From: Wurfbainia villosa
Lineage: Eukaryota > Streptophyta > Magnoliopsida > Zingiberales > Zingiberaceae
DNA length: 64,000 nucleotides
Reading direction: 5' to 3'
Assembly (NCBI GenBank): GCA_025175895.1
Contig: CM046003.1
Location: forward strand, 94,191,172 to 94,255,171
Part shown: piece by piece, positions 34,203 to 45,095 of the stretch
How positions within the stretch are numbered: the first letter of the stretch is position 1
How the letters are laid out: every line of letters starts with the position of its first letter
Made by a program: the position numbers and the translations under genes
The notes under the pieces: generated by a model
What the model was told of the DNA's origin: nothing
The model's input: the letters and a program-made list of their open reading frames with translations, nothing else
Database searches by the model: none

Positions 34203-35280
34203 ATCTCCCCATTTTTGATGTTTGTCAATCATTTAAGTTAGGTCTTTTTTAAAAATACGCACATAATCATATTTCCAAATCACATAATCATATATCCAAT
34301 TCTAACTTAAACATTTCTTCTCCCCCTTTGACATACATCAAAAAGAGAAGAAGTCATATATTTCATAAAAGAATTGAATGTGTTATAATCTTGAACTAAG
34401 GTATAGAATTGAAATTTAGCTCCCCCTTAATCCAAGATATAGTTCATGATGAGTAAAAAACATGTGGAGAAAAAGCCTAACAACCAATTTGAAGGTTAAA
34501 TCCTAACTTTGCACCAACAATGTAAGTTTGGGGGTGAAAAAGATATACTTTATGAAACTCCCCCTAAAACACCGCATTAAACAGTCCTAAAAATTTGTTC
34601 ATACTCAATATTATCATGCTATAGTTTTAGGACATCAAAGATACACTAAATATCAGAAAATAGAGCTATTTTTCAGAAAACACAGTGTATCAGTCGACTG
34701 GTTTCTAACTCAGTCGACTGCTACGCCTGAAATCCGAATTTTAACCTTTTCAGCCCAACTTCAGAAATGCGTTAGAAATTCTAGAAACCTAAAAAAATCA
34801 CGAAATTTTGTGTACACATTTCTGAAATCATACTTTATCAAGGAAAAATAATTTGAAAAATATATGTTTTCCAGATTTCAAGATTGATACAAACTTGGAA
34901 GCTAACAAAAGTTCTAATGTTTTTGCAAACTTTGTATCACTTTTGTGTTCAACTTGAAAACTGTTTTTCAAAATATGATAAACATAGTTTAAAATATGTT
35001 TTATTTGACATTTCCAATCATGTTCTTGGAGCTATATGCACATCAATTGTGTATAAGTCTTCCCAATGATTGGTCCAATGAAGGATTAATATCTCTAGAT
35101 GACACTTTGATCCATAGTAATGCATCATAACAAGCATGATGAACCAAGTGCATCTTCCTAACATCTCACATGTTATCTAAGTGGCTCAATACAAAAAAAA
35201 ACATAGTTTCTTAGGTATTTTGTGAGATGATTAAAGGTATAAATTCTAGGATTTCTATAGGATCATGCAAACCTACACCT
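34203..35280 (-). other. C2 pol-to-LTR spacer with polypurine tracts
   Basis: No coding potential is seen. On the minus strand, purine tracts of the AGGGGGAG type sit at about 34206, 34320, 34422 and 34558; the one nearest the LTR is AAAAATGGGGAGAT. Two CAGTCGACTG palindromes lie near 34690-34720. Parts resemble the corresponding spacer of the two gag-only elements (for example the stretch reading ATGATTGGTC on the plus strand, present here with one change). Confidence 0.7.
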
Positions 35281-38200
35281 TTATTCAACCAAGCACATTT
35301 CAAGTTCTCTCCTAAGTGATGAAAATTCTACCTCGGGGAGAGTCTTGGTAAATATGTCGGCTAGGTTGGACTTGGATTCAATGTAATTAAGCTCAATGTC
35401 CCCCTTAGCCACATGATCTCTAATGAAGTGATTTTTCACTTCAATGTGCTTGGTCCTAGAGTGATGCACCGGATTTTTGGTCAAATTTATGGTGCTCACA
35501 TTATCACAAAATACTTTCATGTTGGAGTAAGATAGCTCATAATCCTCTAAGGTATGTTTCATCCATAGTAGTTGAGCTACACAACCTCCCATAGCCACAT
35601 ACTCGGCCTCGGTGGTGGATAGGGCAACACAAGGTTGCTTCCTACTACTCCAACTAACTAGGGAGGACCCAAGGAATTGGCATCCACCACTAGTACTCTT
35701 TCGATCCAATTTGCAACCGACATAATCAAAATGGGTATACCCAACCAAATCAAAAGACCTAGTCCTAGGGTACCATAGTCCTACATTTAGTGTGCCTTTA
35801 ATATATCTTAAGATTCTCTTAACGATAACTAAATTATATTCTTTTGCACATGATTGATACCTAGCACACATACCAACCACAAATAATATGTCGGGTCTAC
35901 TAGCGGTTAGGTACAAAAGGCTACCAATCATGCTCCTATAGAGTGTAAGATCAATTTGTTTTCCTTCATTATCACTATCTATTTTTGTATTGGTTGTCAT
36001 TGGAGTTGAAACTACCTTAGCCTTTTCCAAACCAAATTTCTTAATCATTTCCTTAGCATATTTGGTTTGATAAATATAAATTTCTTCACTTGTTTGTTTG
36101 ACTTGTAATTCTAGGAAGAAATTTAATTCCCCAACTAGACTCATTTCAAACTCTTTTTCCATATTTTTAATAAAGTCTTGAAGAAGTTCATCATTTGTTG
36201 ACCCAAAAATAATGTCATCAACATATACTTAGGCTACAAAGATGTCCTTTGATGTTGACTTTATAAATAGAGTTTGATCTACACTACCCCTTTTAAAGTC
36301 CTTAGAAATTAAGAAAGATGATAATTTTTCATACCAAGCCCGGGGAGCTTGTTTCAAACCATACAAAGCTTTCCTAAGTTTGTATACATGGTTTGGATAG
36401 TCCATATTCTCAAACCCGGGAGGTTGTTCTACATATACCTCTTCCTTAATAAACCCATTTAGGAATATCGATTTAACATCCATTTGATGGAGTTTGAAAC
36501 CCGTATAGGAGGCATACCCTAATAGTATCCTAATCGACTCTAATCTAGCAACCGGGGCATATGTTTCATCATAGTCAAGTCCTTCAACTTGATTAAAACC
36601 CCTTGTAACTAGTCTTGCTTTATTTCTAGTAATATTCCCTTGGTCATCTAGTTTGTTCCTAAAAACCCATCTTGTAGTAATAATGGTGTTTTCATTTGGT
36701 CTAGGAACTAACTCTCATACTTGACTCCTTTCAAATTGAGCCAATTCATCTTGCATTGCTAAGATCTGACCTAGTCCTAACACCTTGAGATAATTCACCC
36801 ACAATTTGATCTAAGGGGTGATTTTGATGGACTCTTATGGTTCTAGGAGGTGTATTAATTTGAGTTTGATCATAATTAACCTCAATCCTATGCTTATCAT
36901 CGGAATCACCTCTTACTCCCCCTTGACTCAAACCTCCCCCTTGATCATTACCCCCTAAGGTTAAATCTTGAAATTGTTAGGTAATTTCTTGATTTTCATT
37001 ATTAATATCATCATCAATAGGTGATTTCCTAGGGTATGTATTGGAAGTTTCATCAAATTGGACATTTAAAGATTCCTCAATCTTTTGAGTCCTTTTATTA
37101 TAAACTCTATATCCTACACTAGTGGATGAGTATCCAACTAGGATTCCCTCATCCGCTTTGGACTCAAATTTACTTAGGTTGTCTTTAGTATTTAAAATAT
37201 AAACTTTGCATCCAAAAATCTTAAAATAATGAATTGTTAGAATTGTACCATTCCATAATTCAAATGGAGTTTTTCCTAAAAATCTATGAATTAATACCCT
37301 ATTTTGGATATAGCAAGCGGTATTAACCGTTTCCGCCCACAAGTAGCTAGGTAAAGAATATGCATTTAGCATAGTCCTAGCCGCTTCTTGTAGGGAACGA
37401 TTTTTCTTTTCCACAACCCCATTTTGTTGGGGTGTTCTAGGATAAGAAAACTCATGCTTGTACCCTTGTTCTAAGCAAAAGGTTGAGAAACTAGAATTCA
37501 CAAATTCTCCACCATGATCACTACGGATCTGGTTGATTTTGAGTTTTCTTTCATTCTCTACTCTTTTTCTAAATCCTATGATTATTCCTAGGGTTTCATC
37601 TTTATTTTTCATGAAAAATACCCAAGTAAACCTAGAGAAATCATCTACTATTACTAAGCAATATCTACTACCAATCATAGAAGGGGTACTATGACAATCA
37701 AATAAGTTCATATGTAAAAGTTCTAAAGGTAAAGCGGTACTAAGTAAAGTTTTACCTTTGTGTGATATTTTTGATTGTTTCCCTTCTTGGCATGCATCAC
37801 ACATTTTGTCCTTGAGAAATTTGACTTTAGGCAACCTTTTGACTAACTTCATTTTTGCTATTTTGGCTATGTTCTTCATGTTTATGTGTCCTAGCCTCCT
37901 ATGCCAAAGCCAACTCTCCTCTTATTTTGCAATAAGACACTTAGTAACGATATTAGTAGCATAGGATAAATCAACATAGTATATATTTGATTTCCTAAAA
38001 CCTACTAGCATGCAATCATCTAAGGTTTTGTGTTTTATAAAACATTTTGAAGAGTCAAATTTAACATCAAAATTTGCATTACATAGTTGGCTTACACTAA
38101 GTAAATTAAATTTCATATCCTTAACTAATAACACTTTATGAATGGCAAGGTTGGAGGATACCTCAATTGTGCCCTTTCCTAGAATCTTAAGTTTGCCACT

Positions 38201-38302
38201 ATTACCAAATGATACCTTTCCCTTGCTAGTGTGGTTGATAGTGGAGAATTTTCTCTCATCACCGGTCATGTGTTTTGAACACCCACTATCAACAATCCAC
38301 AA
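35281..38302 (-). pseudogene. pol: C2 pol (protease-integrase-RT-RNase H), broken
   Basis: Protease WIVDSGCSKHMTGD starts at about 38300. Integrase follows from 37950, with the CDACQEGKQ finger, D in LFDCHS, D in IRSDHGGEF and E in NGVVEKKN. RT has MDVKSIFLNGF, YGLKQAPRAWY and YVDDIIFGS. RNase H has STTEAEYVA and ends SSLRRELEMCLVE at 35281. Stops in the same frame lie after the protease (37922), around 36976 and just before the YVDD (about 36228). A frameshift falls between 36746 and 36483. Several look like single C-to-T changes. Confidence 0.88.
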
Positions 38303-38317
38303 GTTTGGTTCTTCTAC

Positions 38318-39967
38318 CTATATCACATGAAAAACACAATCCTTAGGTACCCAAATTTTAGGACCACTAGCATCAATTAGAAATTTATTAGGGGCCCAAG
38401 CCTTTCTACCCTTGCTTCTAATTATGGTTTTTCTACTAACAAGAGATGTAAATGCTACCTCCTTTTCTTTAGGCCTATATCCTAGTCCGGCCTTGTTGTA
38501 AATAGCCCTTTGATCCTTAATTATCATGTCTAGGTATTTAGAGCCATTAGTAAATTTTTCTAAGCATGCTCTTAAGTTACCTATTTCTTTTCTCAATTCA
38601 TCATTTTCATCTCTAAGGGTACATGCATCATCATCACAAGATAATTTATCACAAGATGGTTCTACACTCTTAAGTGATTTAATCTCTACTTTTAAGTCCT
38701 TAATCCTAGTTTTCGATCTATTCAATGCATTTTGAAGACATGCAATTGTCTTGTAAAGTAAATCTACCCTAGGGGAGTTGTTTACCTCATCATCATCACT
38801 TAATGATGATTCGTCGCTTGAAGAAGAAGATGAGGACTCCTCACTTGAGCTCCCGGCTTCTTCCTCCAAGGCCATGAGGGCTAGATTCCGGGTGGCATGA
38901 CATACTTCTTCATCATCGGAAGAGTCCTCCATGCTTAGGGTGTCACATGTTTGTTCCACCATTGCCTCCTCCTTCTTCTTCTCCTTCTTTTCCTTCTTTT
39001 TCTTTTCCTTCTCCTCCTTCTTCTTTAGTTCCGGGCAATTTGGCTTGATATGCCCTTTCTTGTTGCAACCATAGCAAGTTACATTAGGTGTAGAATTTGA
39101 ACTATTTGAAGACTTACCTCTTGAGGATTGGAACATCCTCCTCACATCTTTCTTGGTGAGTTTCCTTGACTTCCCACCAAACTTCTTGACATAATGAGGC
39201 ACCTCACTTGCCGATAGCTCATCTTCACTACTTGATGAGTCTTCCTCGGATTCGGATGAGGAGGATACTTCTTTCTTCTCCTTCTTCTTTTTGTCCTTCT
39301 TTCCTTCAAAAAGAGCTATACCCTTCTCTTTGGATGAAGTGTTAGCTTGTTCATGTAATTGAAATTCACAAAATAACTCATCTAACTTAACCAAAGAGAG
39401 ATCCCTAGAGACCTTATAGGCATCTACCATTGAAGCCCATAAGGTTGTTCTAGGGAAGGCTTGGAGCACATACCTTACAAGGTCTCGGTTGTCGACCTTC
39501 TCACCTATTACATGTAGTCCGTTGACTACTTCTTTGAAGCGACCATGCATTTGGCTCACAGTCTCATTGGTCTTCATGGAGAAACTTTGAAGTTTGCCAA
39601 TTAGGAGATCTCTCTTGGCTCTTCTTGTTTCCTTGGATCCCTCGTTGAGCCCTATCAACTTCTCCCAAAGCTCCTTCGCCGATTCAAATGGCCCCACCTT
39701 GCTTAGTTGCTCTTTTGACCATCCACATTGAAGTGTGGTTGTTGCCTTGGCGTTGGCTTGAAACTTCTTGGCCATGTCTCTCATCCAATCCTTGGTCGGT
39801 ATGGGCGCTCCGTGTTCATCGACCGGCTTCTCGAAACCATCTACAACACTAAACCAATTTTTAATATCATTCATTAAATAATACTCCATCCTACCTTTCC
39901 AGTAGCTGAAGTCATTTCTATCGAAGAATGGAGGCCTCGCCGTGTTATACCCCTCTTGGAAAGTCAT
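38318..39967 (-). CDS. gag: C2 gag (549 aa)
   Basis: An intact frame from 39967. It opens with RPPFFDRNDFSYWKGRMEYY, the typical SIRE/Maximus gag start, followed by the UBN2-type region (KELWEKLIGLNEGS), a Ser/Glu-rich acidic stretch, the zinc knuckle CYGCNKKGHIKPNC at about residues 300-313, a Lys/Glu-rich coiled-coil-like run and a C-terminal KIWVPKDCVFHVI. It ends at a single amber codon; protease follows in the same frame. It is the only long gag frame in the window without a break. It forms the particle shell and binds RNA in this family. Confidence 0.88.
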   Translation of the reverse strand: MTFQEGYNTARPPFFDRNDFSYWKGRMEYYLMNDIKNWFSVVDGFEKPVDEHGAPIPTKDWMRDMAKKFQANAKATTTLQCGWSKEQLSKVGPFESAKELWEKLIGLNEGSKETRRAKRDLLIGKLQSFSMKTNETVSQMHGRFKEVVNGLHVIGEKVDNRDLVRYVLQAFPRTTLWASMVDAYKVSRDLSLVKLDELFCEFQLHEQANTSSKEKGIALFEGKKDKKKKEKKEVSSSSESEEDSSSSEDELSASEVPHYVKKFGGKSRKLTKKDVRRMFQSSRGKSSNSSNSTPNVTCYGCNKKGHIKPNCPELKKKEEKEKKKKEKKEKKKEEAMVEQTCDTLSMEDSSDDEEVCHATRNLALMALEEEAGSSSEESSSSSSSDESSLSDDDEVNNSPRVDLLYKTIACLQNALNRSKTRIKDLKVEIKSLKSVEPSCDKLSCDDDACTLRDENDELRKEIGNLRACLEKFTNGSKYLDMIIKDQRAIYNKAGLGYRPKEKEVAFTSLVSRKTIIRSKGRKAWAPNKFLIDASGPKIWVPKDCVFHVI

Positions 39968-40005
39968 TTTGCTCCGGTTGATTGTTAGATCTTCCGATGT
40001 GATCC

Positions 40006-40019
40006 GGGCTCTGATACCA
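40006..40019 (-). other. C2 primer-binding site
   Basis: TGGTATCAGAGCCC on the minus strand, two bases inside the 5' LTR; initiator-methionine tRNA complement. Confidence 0.9.
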
Positions 40020-40021
40020 TT

Positions 40022-41257
40022 TGTTGGTGATCAATTGGAAGCTAGAGGGGGGGTGAATAGCTTGCTGTTCGTTTCTACAAAAATATTAGCGGAAGCACAA
40101 CAAAAATAATAATAACACAAATGAAAACAATGCTAACACGATTCTTTTACGTGGTTCGGAGATAGCGCTCCTACTCCACGGTGATCCTTGAGGTGGATCA
40201 ACCCTAATCAATATCACTATGAAGCTTTCCTTTACAACAATCCTCCTCTTCTTACAAAGGATGAAGATGGAGCTTAGAGAGGAGGAGGGGATTTAAGATC
40301 ACTAGAAAGCTTGGAAAAATTGTGGAGGCTTGAGAGTATTATCAGAGAATAAGCATTAGCCCTCAAAGCCACCACAAGCCCTCTTTTTATAGAGAGAGGG
40401 CTGATTTTCCCATTAGAGCACCATTAGTTGACTGATGCACAGCATCAGTCGACTGTAGGCGTAGTTAATGACTTCTTTATAGTCGGATTCGTGGGATTTA
40501 GAGTCGTTACCTCCAACGACACTCTCATCAGTCGACTGATCCCTCCATCAGTCGACTGATGGAGTGATCAGTCGAGTGATCACAGGCCGAAGTCGAGTGA
40601 GACTCCATTCTATGCATGTTTAACGATCGGTCGTTGCCACTTTGTTTGGCGGTCGGTGATCGCAACATCGATCGGACCGACGACCAGCGATCATTGATCG
40701 TCGATTTCATCGACTCGATCAAACACGACGGTCGATTGATACATCGTATCAGTCGACTGATACTCATCAAGTATGAATAATTCATACTTGATTTCACCCC
40801 CTAGACCTAGACTCAACCTTCTAGCTCTTCCTTAAGCCTTGCGCCTCTAGGATCCCTCCGAGTTCGTGACTTGTTCATCCTTTGCGCTTTGCTTCCAAGA
40901 GCTTCCTTCGGTTTTGTCATGTCTTGGGTTTCCCTTTGCCAAAGCGTGCTTGGACTTTACGCCGCCAAGTCTATATGCTTGGACTTACGCTGCCAAGACT
41001 TGCCTATGGACTTCCTTTGCCAAAGTCCATTTGGACTTAATGCCGCCAAGACAACATGCTTGGTCTTATGCCGCCAAACCTTTACCTTGGACTTCTCTTG
41101 CCAAGATCATACTTGGACTTTGCCTTTACCAAGTCTTTATACTTGGATTTCCCTGTCACTTGAACATGTTCACAATTAGATCACAAATTGTTGCCTAACT
41201 TAGATGATTATCCAAACATCAAAACATATAAATGCTTGGGGCATTGTTACACCAACA
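40022..41257 (-). repeat. C2 5' LTR
   Basis: 1236 bp, closely matching the other C2 LTR except in two blocks, about 40430-40495 and 40615-40740. There the CAGTCGACTG palindromes of one LTR are replaced in the other by unrelated-looking CG-rich sequence. Confidence 0.9.
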
Positions 41258-44200
41258 AAGAAGAGGTAGCAGGTGCTTCTACTATTGTCACAGGTCAAAT
41301 ACATATCTTTAATCAGTATGCTACTGTGCAATTTGATACTGGGGCAACCCATTCGTTTATTTCCATGATATTTGCTAAGAAGATAAATATACATCCGGAT
41401 GTCCTAGATCTTAAGTTTGTAACGACCTTGCCTTCGGGAGAGGTGATGATATCTATGCATTGGTTGTGTGCCACTCCAATCCGAATTTTAGAAAGAGAAG
41501 TTTATAGTGATCTAATAATGCTCGACATGCGTGATTATGATGTCATTTTGGGAATGTACTTTTTGAGCAAGTACGGTGCTTCTATTGAGTGTCGTAAGCG
41601 AAGAGTCGTATTCCAACCTGAGGAAGAATCTAAGTTTGAATTTATTAGAGAACTAAGAAGTTCTTATCTATCGTAAAAGCTCAAAAGATGTTAGTCAATG
41701 GATGCGCTTGGTATCTAGCGCATGTGGTTGATACAAACCAAGAAAGAGGCCAAAAGCTCAAAGAAGTCCGAGTTGTATGTGACTACCCAAAAGTATTCCC
41801 TGATGATTTGCCTGGGTTGGCTCCTAAAAGAGAAATCGAATTTGAGATTGAACTTATTCCTGGTAACAAACCAATCTCAAAAGCACCCTATCATATGGCC
41901 CCGACAGAATTGAAAGAGCTTCAGGAACAATTATTAGAGTTACTCGACAAGGGATTCATTCTCCCTAGTCACTCACCGTGGGGAGCTCTAGTATTGTTCA
42001 TGAAGAAGAAAGATGGGTCTATGAGAATGTGCATAGATTATCGAGCACTGAATAAGGTGACAATCAAAAATAGATATCCCTTGCCAAGGATTGATGATCT
42101 GTTTGATCAATTGAGGGGAGCCATAGTTTTCTCCAAGATTGACTTATGATCCAGTTATCATCAAGTAAAAGTTAAAGAGTATGATGTACCGAAAATAACT
42201 TTCCGAATGAGGTATGGACACTATGAGTTCGTGGTCATGCCCTTCGGAGTGACAAATGCTCCAACAACCTTTATGGACCTAATGAATCGAGTATTCAAGG
42301 CATTCCTTGACAATTTTGTGATCATTTTCATTGACGATATCCTTATTTACTCGAGGACTCAGGAAGACCATGTTGAACATTTGAAGATAGTGTTACAAAC
42401 CCTTCAGCAGTGACAATTGTATGCCAAGTTCTCTAAGTGTGAATTTTGGCTCAATCAAGTATCCTTCCTGGGTCACATTATTTCAAAGGATGGGGTTATG
42501 GTAGATCCGACAAAGATAGAAGCTGTTAGTAACTAGAGTCGACCAAAGAATGCTAGTGAAATCAGAAGTTTCCTTGAATTAGCAGGGTACTATAGAAAAT
42601 TTATAGAAGACTTCTCAAGGATAGCTTCACCACTAACGGTTCTTACCAGAAAAAATAGAAAGTTTGAATGGACAGAGGATTGTGAGAAATATTTCCTTGA
42701 ACTAAAGAGGAGATTAACAAGTGCTCCAATTCTTACTCTTCCAGAAAGTAATAAAAGCTGTGATAAGTATAGTGATGCATTCAAAATGGGACTCAGAGTT
42801 GTGCTTATGCAGAATGGTAAAGTCATTTCCTATGCATCTAGACAACTCAAGGATTATGAAAAGAATTATACCACTCATGACCTTGAGTTGGCAGCAGTAA
42901 TCTTCGCTCTCAAAATTTAGAGACATTACTTGTATGGAGTCCAGTGCAAGATTTATACAGATCACCAGAGTCTGAAATATTTCTTCACTCAGAAGGATTT
43001 AAACATGAGACAGCATAGATGGCTTGAGCTGGTTAAAGATTATAACTGTGAAATCTTCTACCATTCTGGAAATGCAAACAAAGTAGCAGATGCAATGAGT
43101 AGGAAATCCTGTGCCACCTTAATGTCCTTATCTTCGTTATCCCAACCATTGGAGAAAGAGATGTTGAACTTTGGGGTTGAGATTATTTCTGGACAGCTTT
43201 CTACCTTTACAATAGCCCAACACTGTTTGATGATATACTAGTGAAGCAAGATGAAGATCCAAGCATCCAAAGGATCAAGCAAGAGATCCAAGAAGGAAAA
43301 GATGAAGGATTTCGTGTCTCTAACGGTGGGGTACTATATCTTGGTGAACGCTTATGTATTCCCAATGATCCAGAATTGAGAAAGAGAATTTTAGAAGAAG
43401 CTCATTGGATCCCATATTCAATGCATCCTGGATCTACCAAGATGTATCAAGATTTGAAAGAAAAGTTCTAGTGGTTTGGTATAAAAAGGGATGTGGCTAA
43501 ATATGTCAGCACCTGTCTGACATGTTAAAGAGTTAAAGCAGAATATCAGAGACCTGGAGGAGTTCTGCAGCCTATTCAGATCCCAGAATGGAAGTGGAAA
43601 GATATTGCTATGGATTTCATAGTAGGACTACCCAAAACTACTAATGGTTATGACGCTATTTGGGTGATTATTGATAGATTGACAAAATCTACTCATTTTT
43701 TGGCAATCAAAATATCGTACTCAATGGAACAACTAGCTCAGTTGTATGTTAAGGAGGTGATCAGATTGCATGGGGTTCCTAAGACCATCATTTCTGATAG
43801 GGATAGTCGATTTACTTCACACTTTTGGGAGTGTGTTTAGAAGGCCCTTGGCACTAAGCTACGATTTAGCACAGCATTTCATCCTCAAACAGACGAGCAA
43901 ACCGAACAAGTAAATCAAATTTTAGAGGATATGCTCCGAGCTTATGCCTTAGATTTTAAACGAAGCTGGTGCAAATACCTATGTTTGGCAGAATTTGCTT
44001 ACAATAATAGCTACCAAGCTACAATTGGAATGACACCCTATGAAGCTTTATATTGAAGGAAGTGTAGGTCTTCTATTTATTGGTATGAAGGTTGTGAGAA
44101 GAAAGAAATGTGGCTTAAGCTAGACTTTATAGATGACACCACCAAAGCTATAAAGAGCATCCGCTAAAGAATAGAGACTGCTCAGAGTCGGCAGAAAAGT

Positions 44201-44654
44201 TATGCCGATGTACGACATATACCACTTGAATTCGAAGCTGAGGATTTTGTATTTCGAAAAAGTAGCTCCTATGAAAGGGGTGATGAGATTTGGGAAGAAA
44301 AGCAAGATGAGTCCACGTTATGTAGGACCTTATCGGATCACAAAAAGAGTTGGCAAAGTAGCTTATGAGTTAAAGCTACCTAAAGAAATATCGACGATTC
44401 ACAACGTATTTCATGTCTCAATGCTGAAAAAGTACGTTCCTAATGCATACCATGTAATTAAGCCACAGACGATACAAGTTCAGAAAGATTTGAGTTATGA
44501 AAGTCGACCTATTTAGATAATAAATCGATAAATCAAGAAATTGAGAAACAAAGAAGTACCCTTAGTAAAAGTCATATGGAAAAATCAAAAGTTCGAAGAA
44601 GCAACTTGGGAACGCGAGGATGACATGAAACAAAAGTATCCAGAGTTGTTTTAA
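41258..44654 (+). pseudogene. pol: pol of array T, copy 2 (broken)
   Basis: It resumes at the AAGAA duplicate after C2. Protease DTGATHSFIS, RT with the intact catalytic FIDDILIYS (aspartates at 42333-42338), RNase H, integrase (MDFIVGLP near 43610, ISDRDSRF near 43790, DEQTEQVN near 43895) and the chromodomain-like tail are all visible. Stops interrupt it, for example in RT at about 42147 and 42411, in RNase H near 42919 and in integrase near 43839. The intact FIDD contrasts with FIDN in copy 1. Confidence 0.88.
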
Positions 44655-44730
44655 GTTTCGAGGATGAAACTTTTATAAGGTATGAAGGATTGTAATGCCC
44701 AAAAAAATAAAATAAAATAAAATATGGTTC

Positions 44731-44800
44731 GTTATAGCTAGGATTTGAACCATGAACCTCCTAATTGTGAGATAGCCTTGATACCACTAGGCCATAGGAT
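44731..44800 (-). other. Antisense tRNA-like block in LTR3
   Basis: The best-preserved copy: minus-strand A-box-like TGGCCTAGTGG (44794-44784) and B-box-like GGTTCAAATCC (44751-44741). It is the exact match to the filler inside the G1 breakpoint. Confidence 0.5.
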
Positions 44801-45095
44801 AATTCTTGGCTAGTATATATAAAGAATATATAAAGAAGATAAATGAGAAGATGAGAAAATGAAGAGTTGTTTCATCACCCCATGAGAAGATGGAGAGTTT
44901 TTCTTTTCTTTTCATCTTCCTAACTATTAACATGACAATTAAAAGGGAGAAAGAAAAACCAACCACATCATCTTCTTTCTTCTTCCTTCTTCCTCATCCT
45001 TGGCCAAAACTTTCCTTATCCTTCCTCCCTCTCCATCCCAAGCTTTAGAACCCCTTGTGTTGGTGTTGTTGAGGGGGTTTTTAAGGGGATTTTCT

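Larger units (their letters stand above)
32955..41257 (-). mobile_element. Ty1/copia element C2 (SIRE/Maximus-like), minus orientation
   Basis: An 8303-bp element flanked by AAGAA duplicates (32950-32954, 41258-41262), splitting array T between gag and protease. It has two LTRs of 1248 and 1236 bp, PBS, a long gag with a zinc knuckle, protease, integrase, RT and RNase H, then a 1.08-kb untranslated spacer before the PPT cluster. The large gag and the sequence style fit the SIRE/Maximus lineage; no env-like frame is present in the spacer. Stops between gag and protease, after protease and before the RT YVDD, plus a frameshift, make it non-functional. Confidence 0.9.

Noticed and set aside
34203..35280. 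Envelope-like third gene expected in some SIRE elements
   Set aside because: No frame of adequate length, signal peptide or membrane segment is present; the region is spacer.
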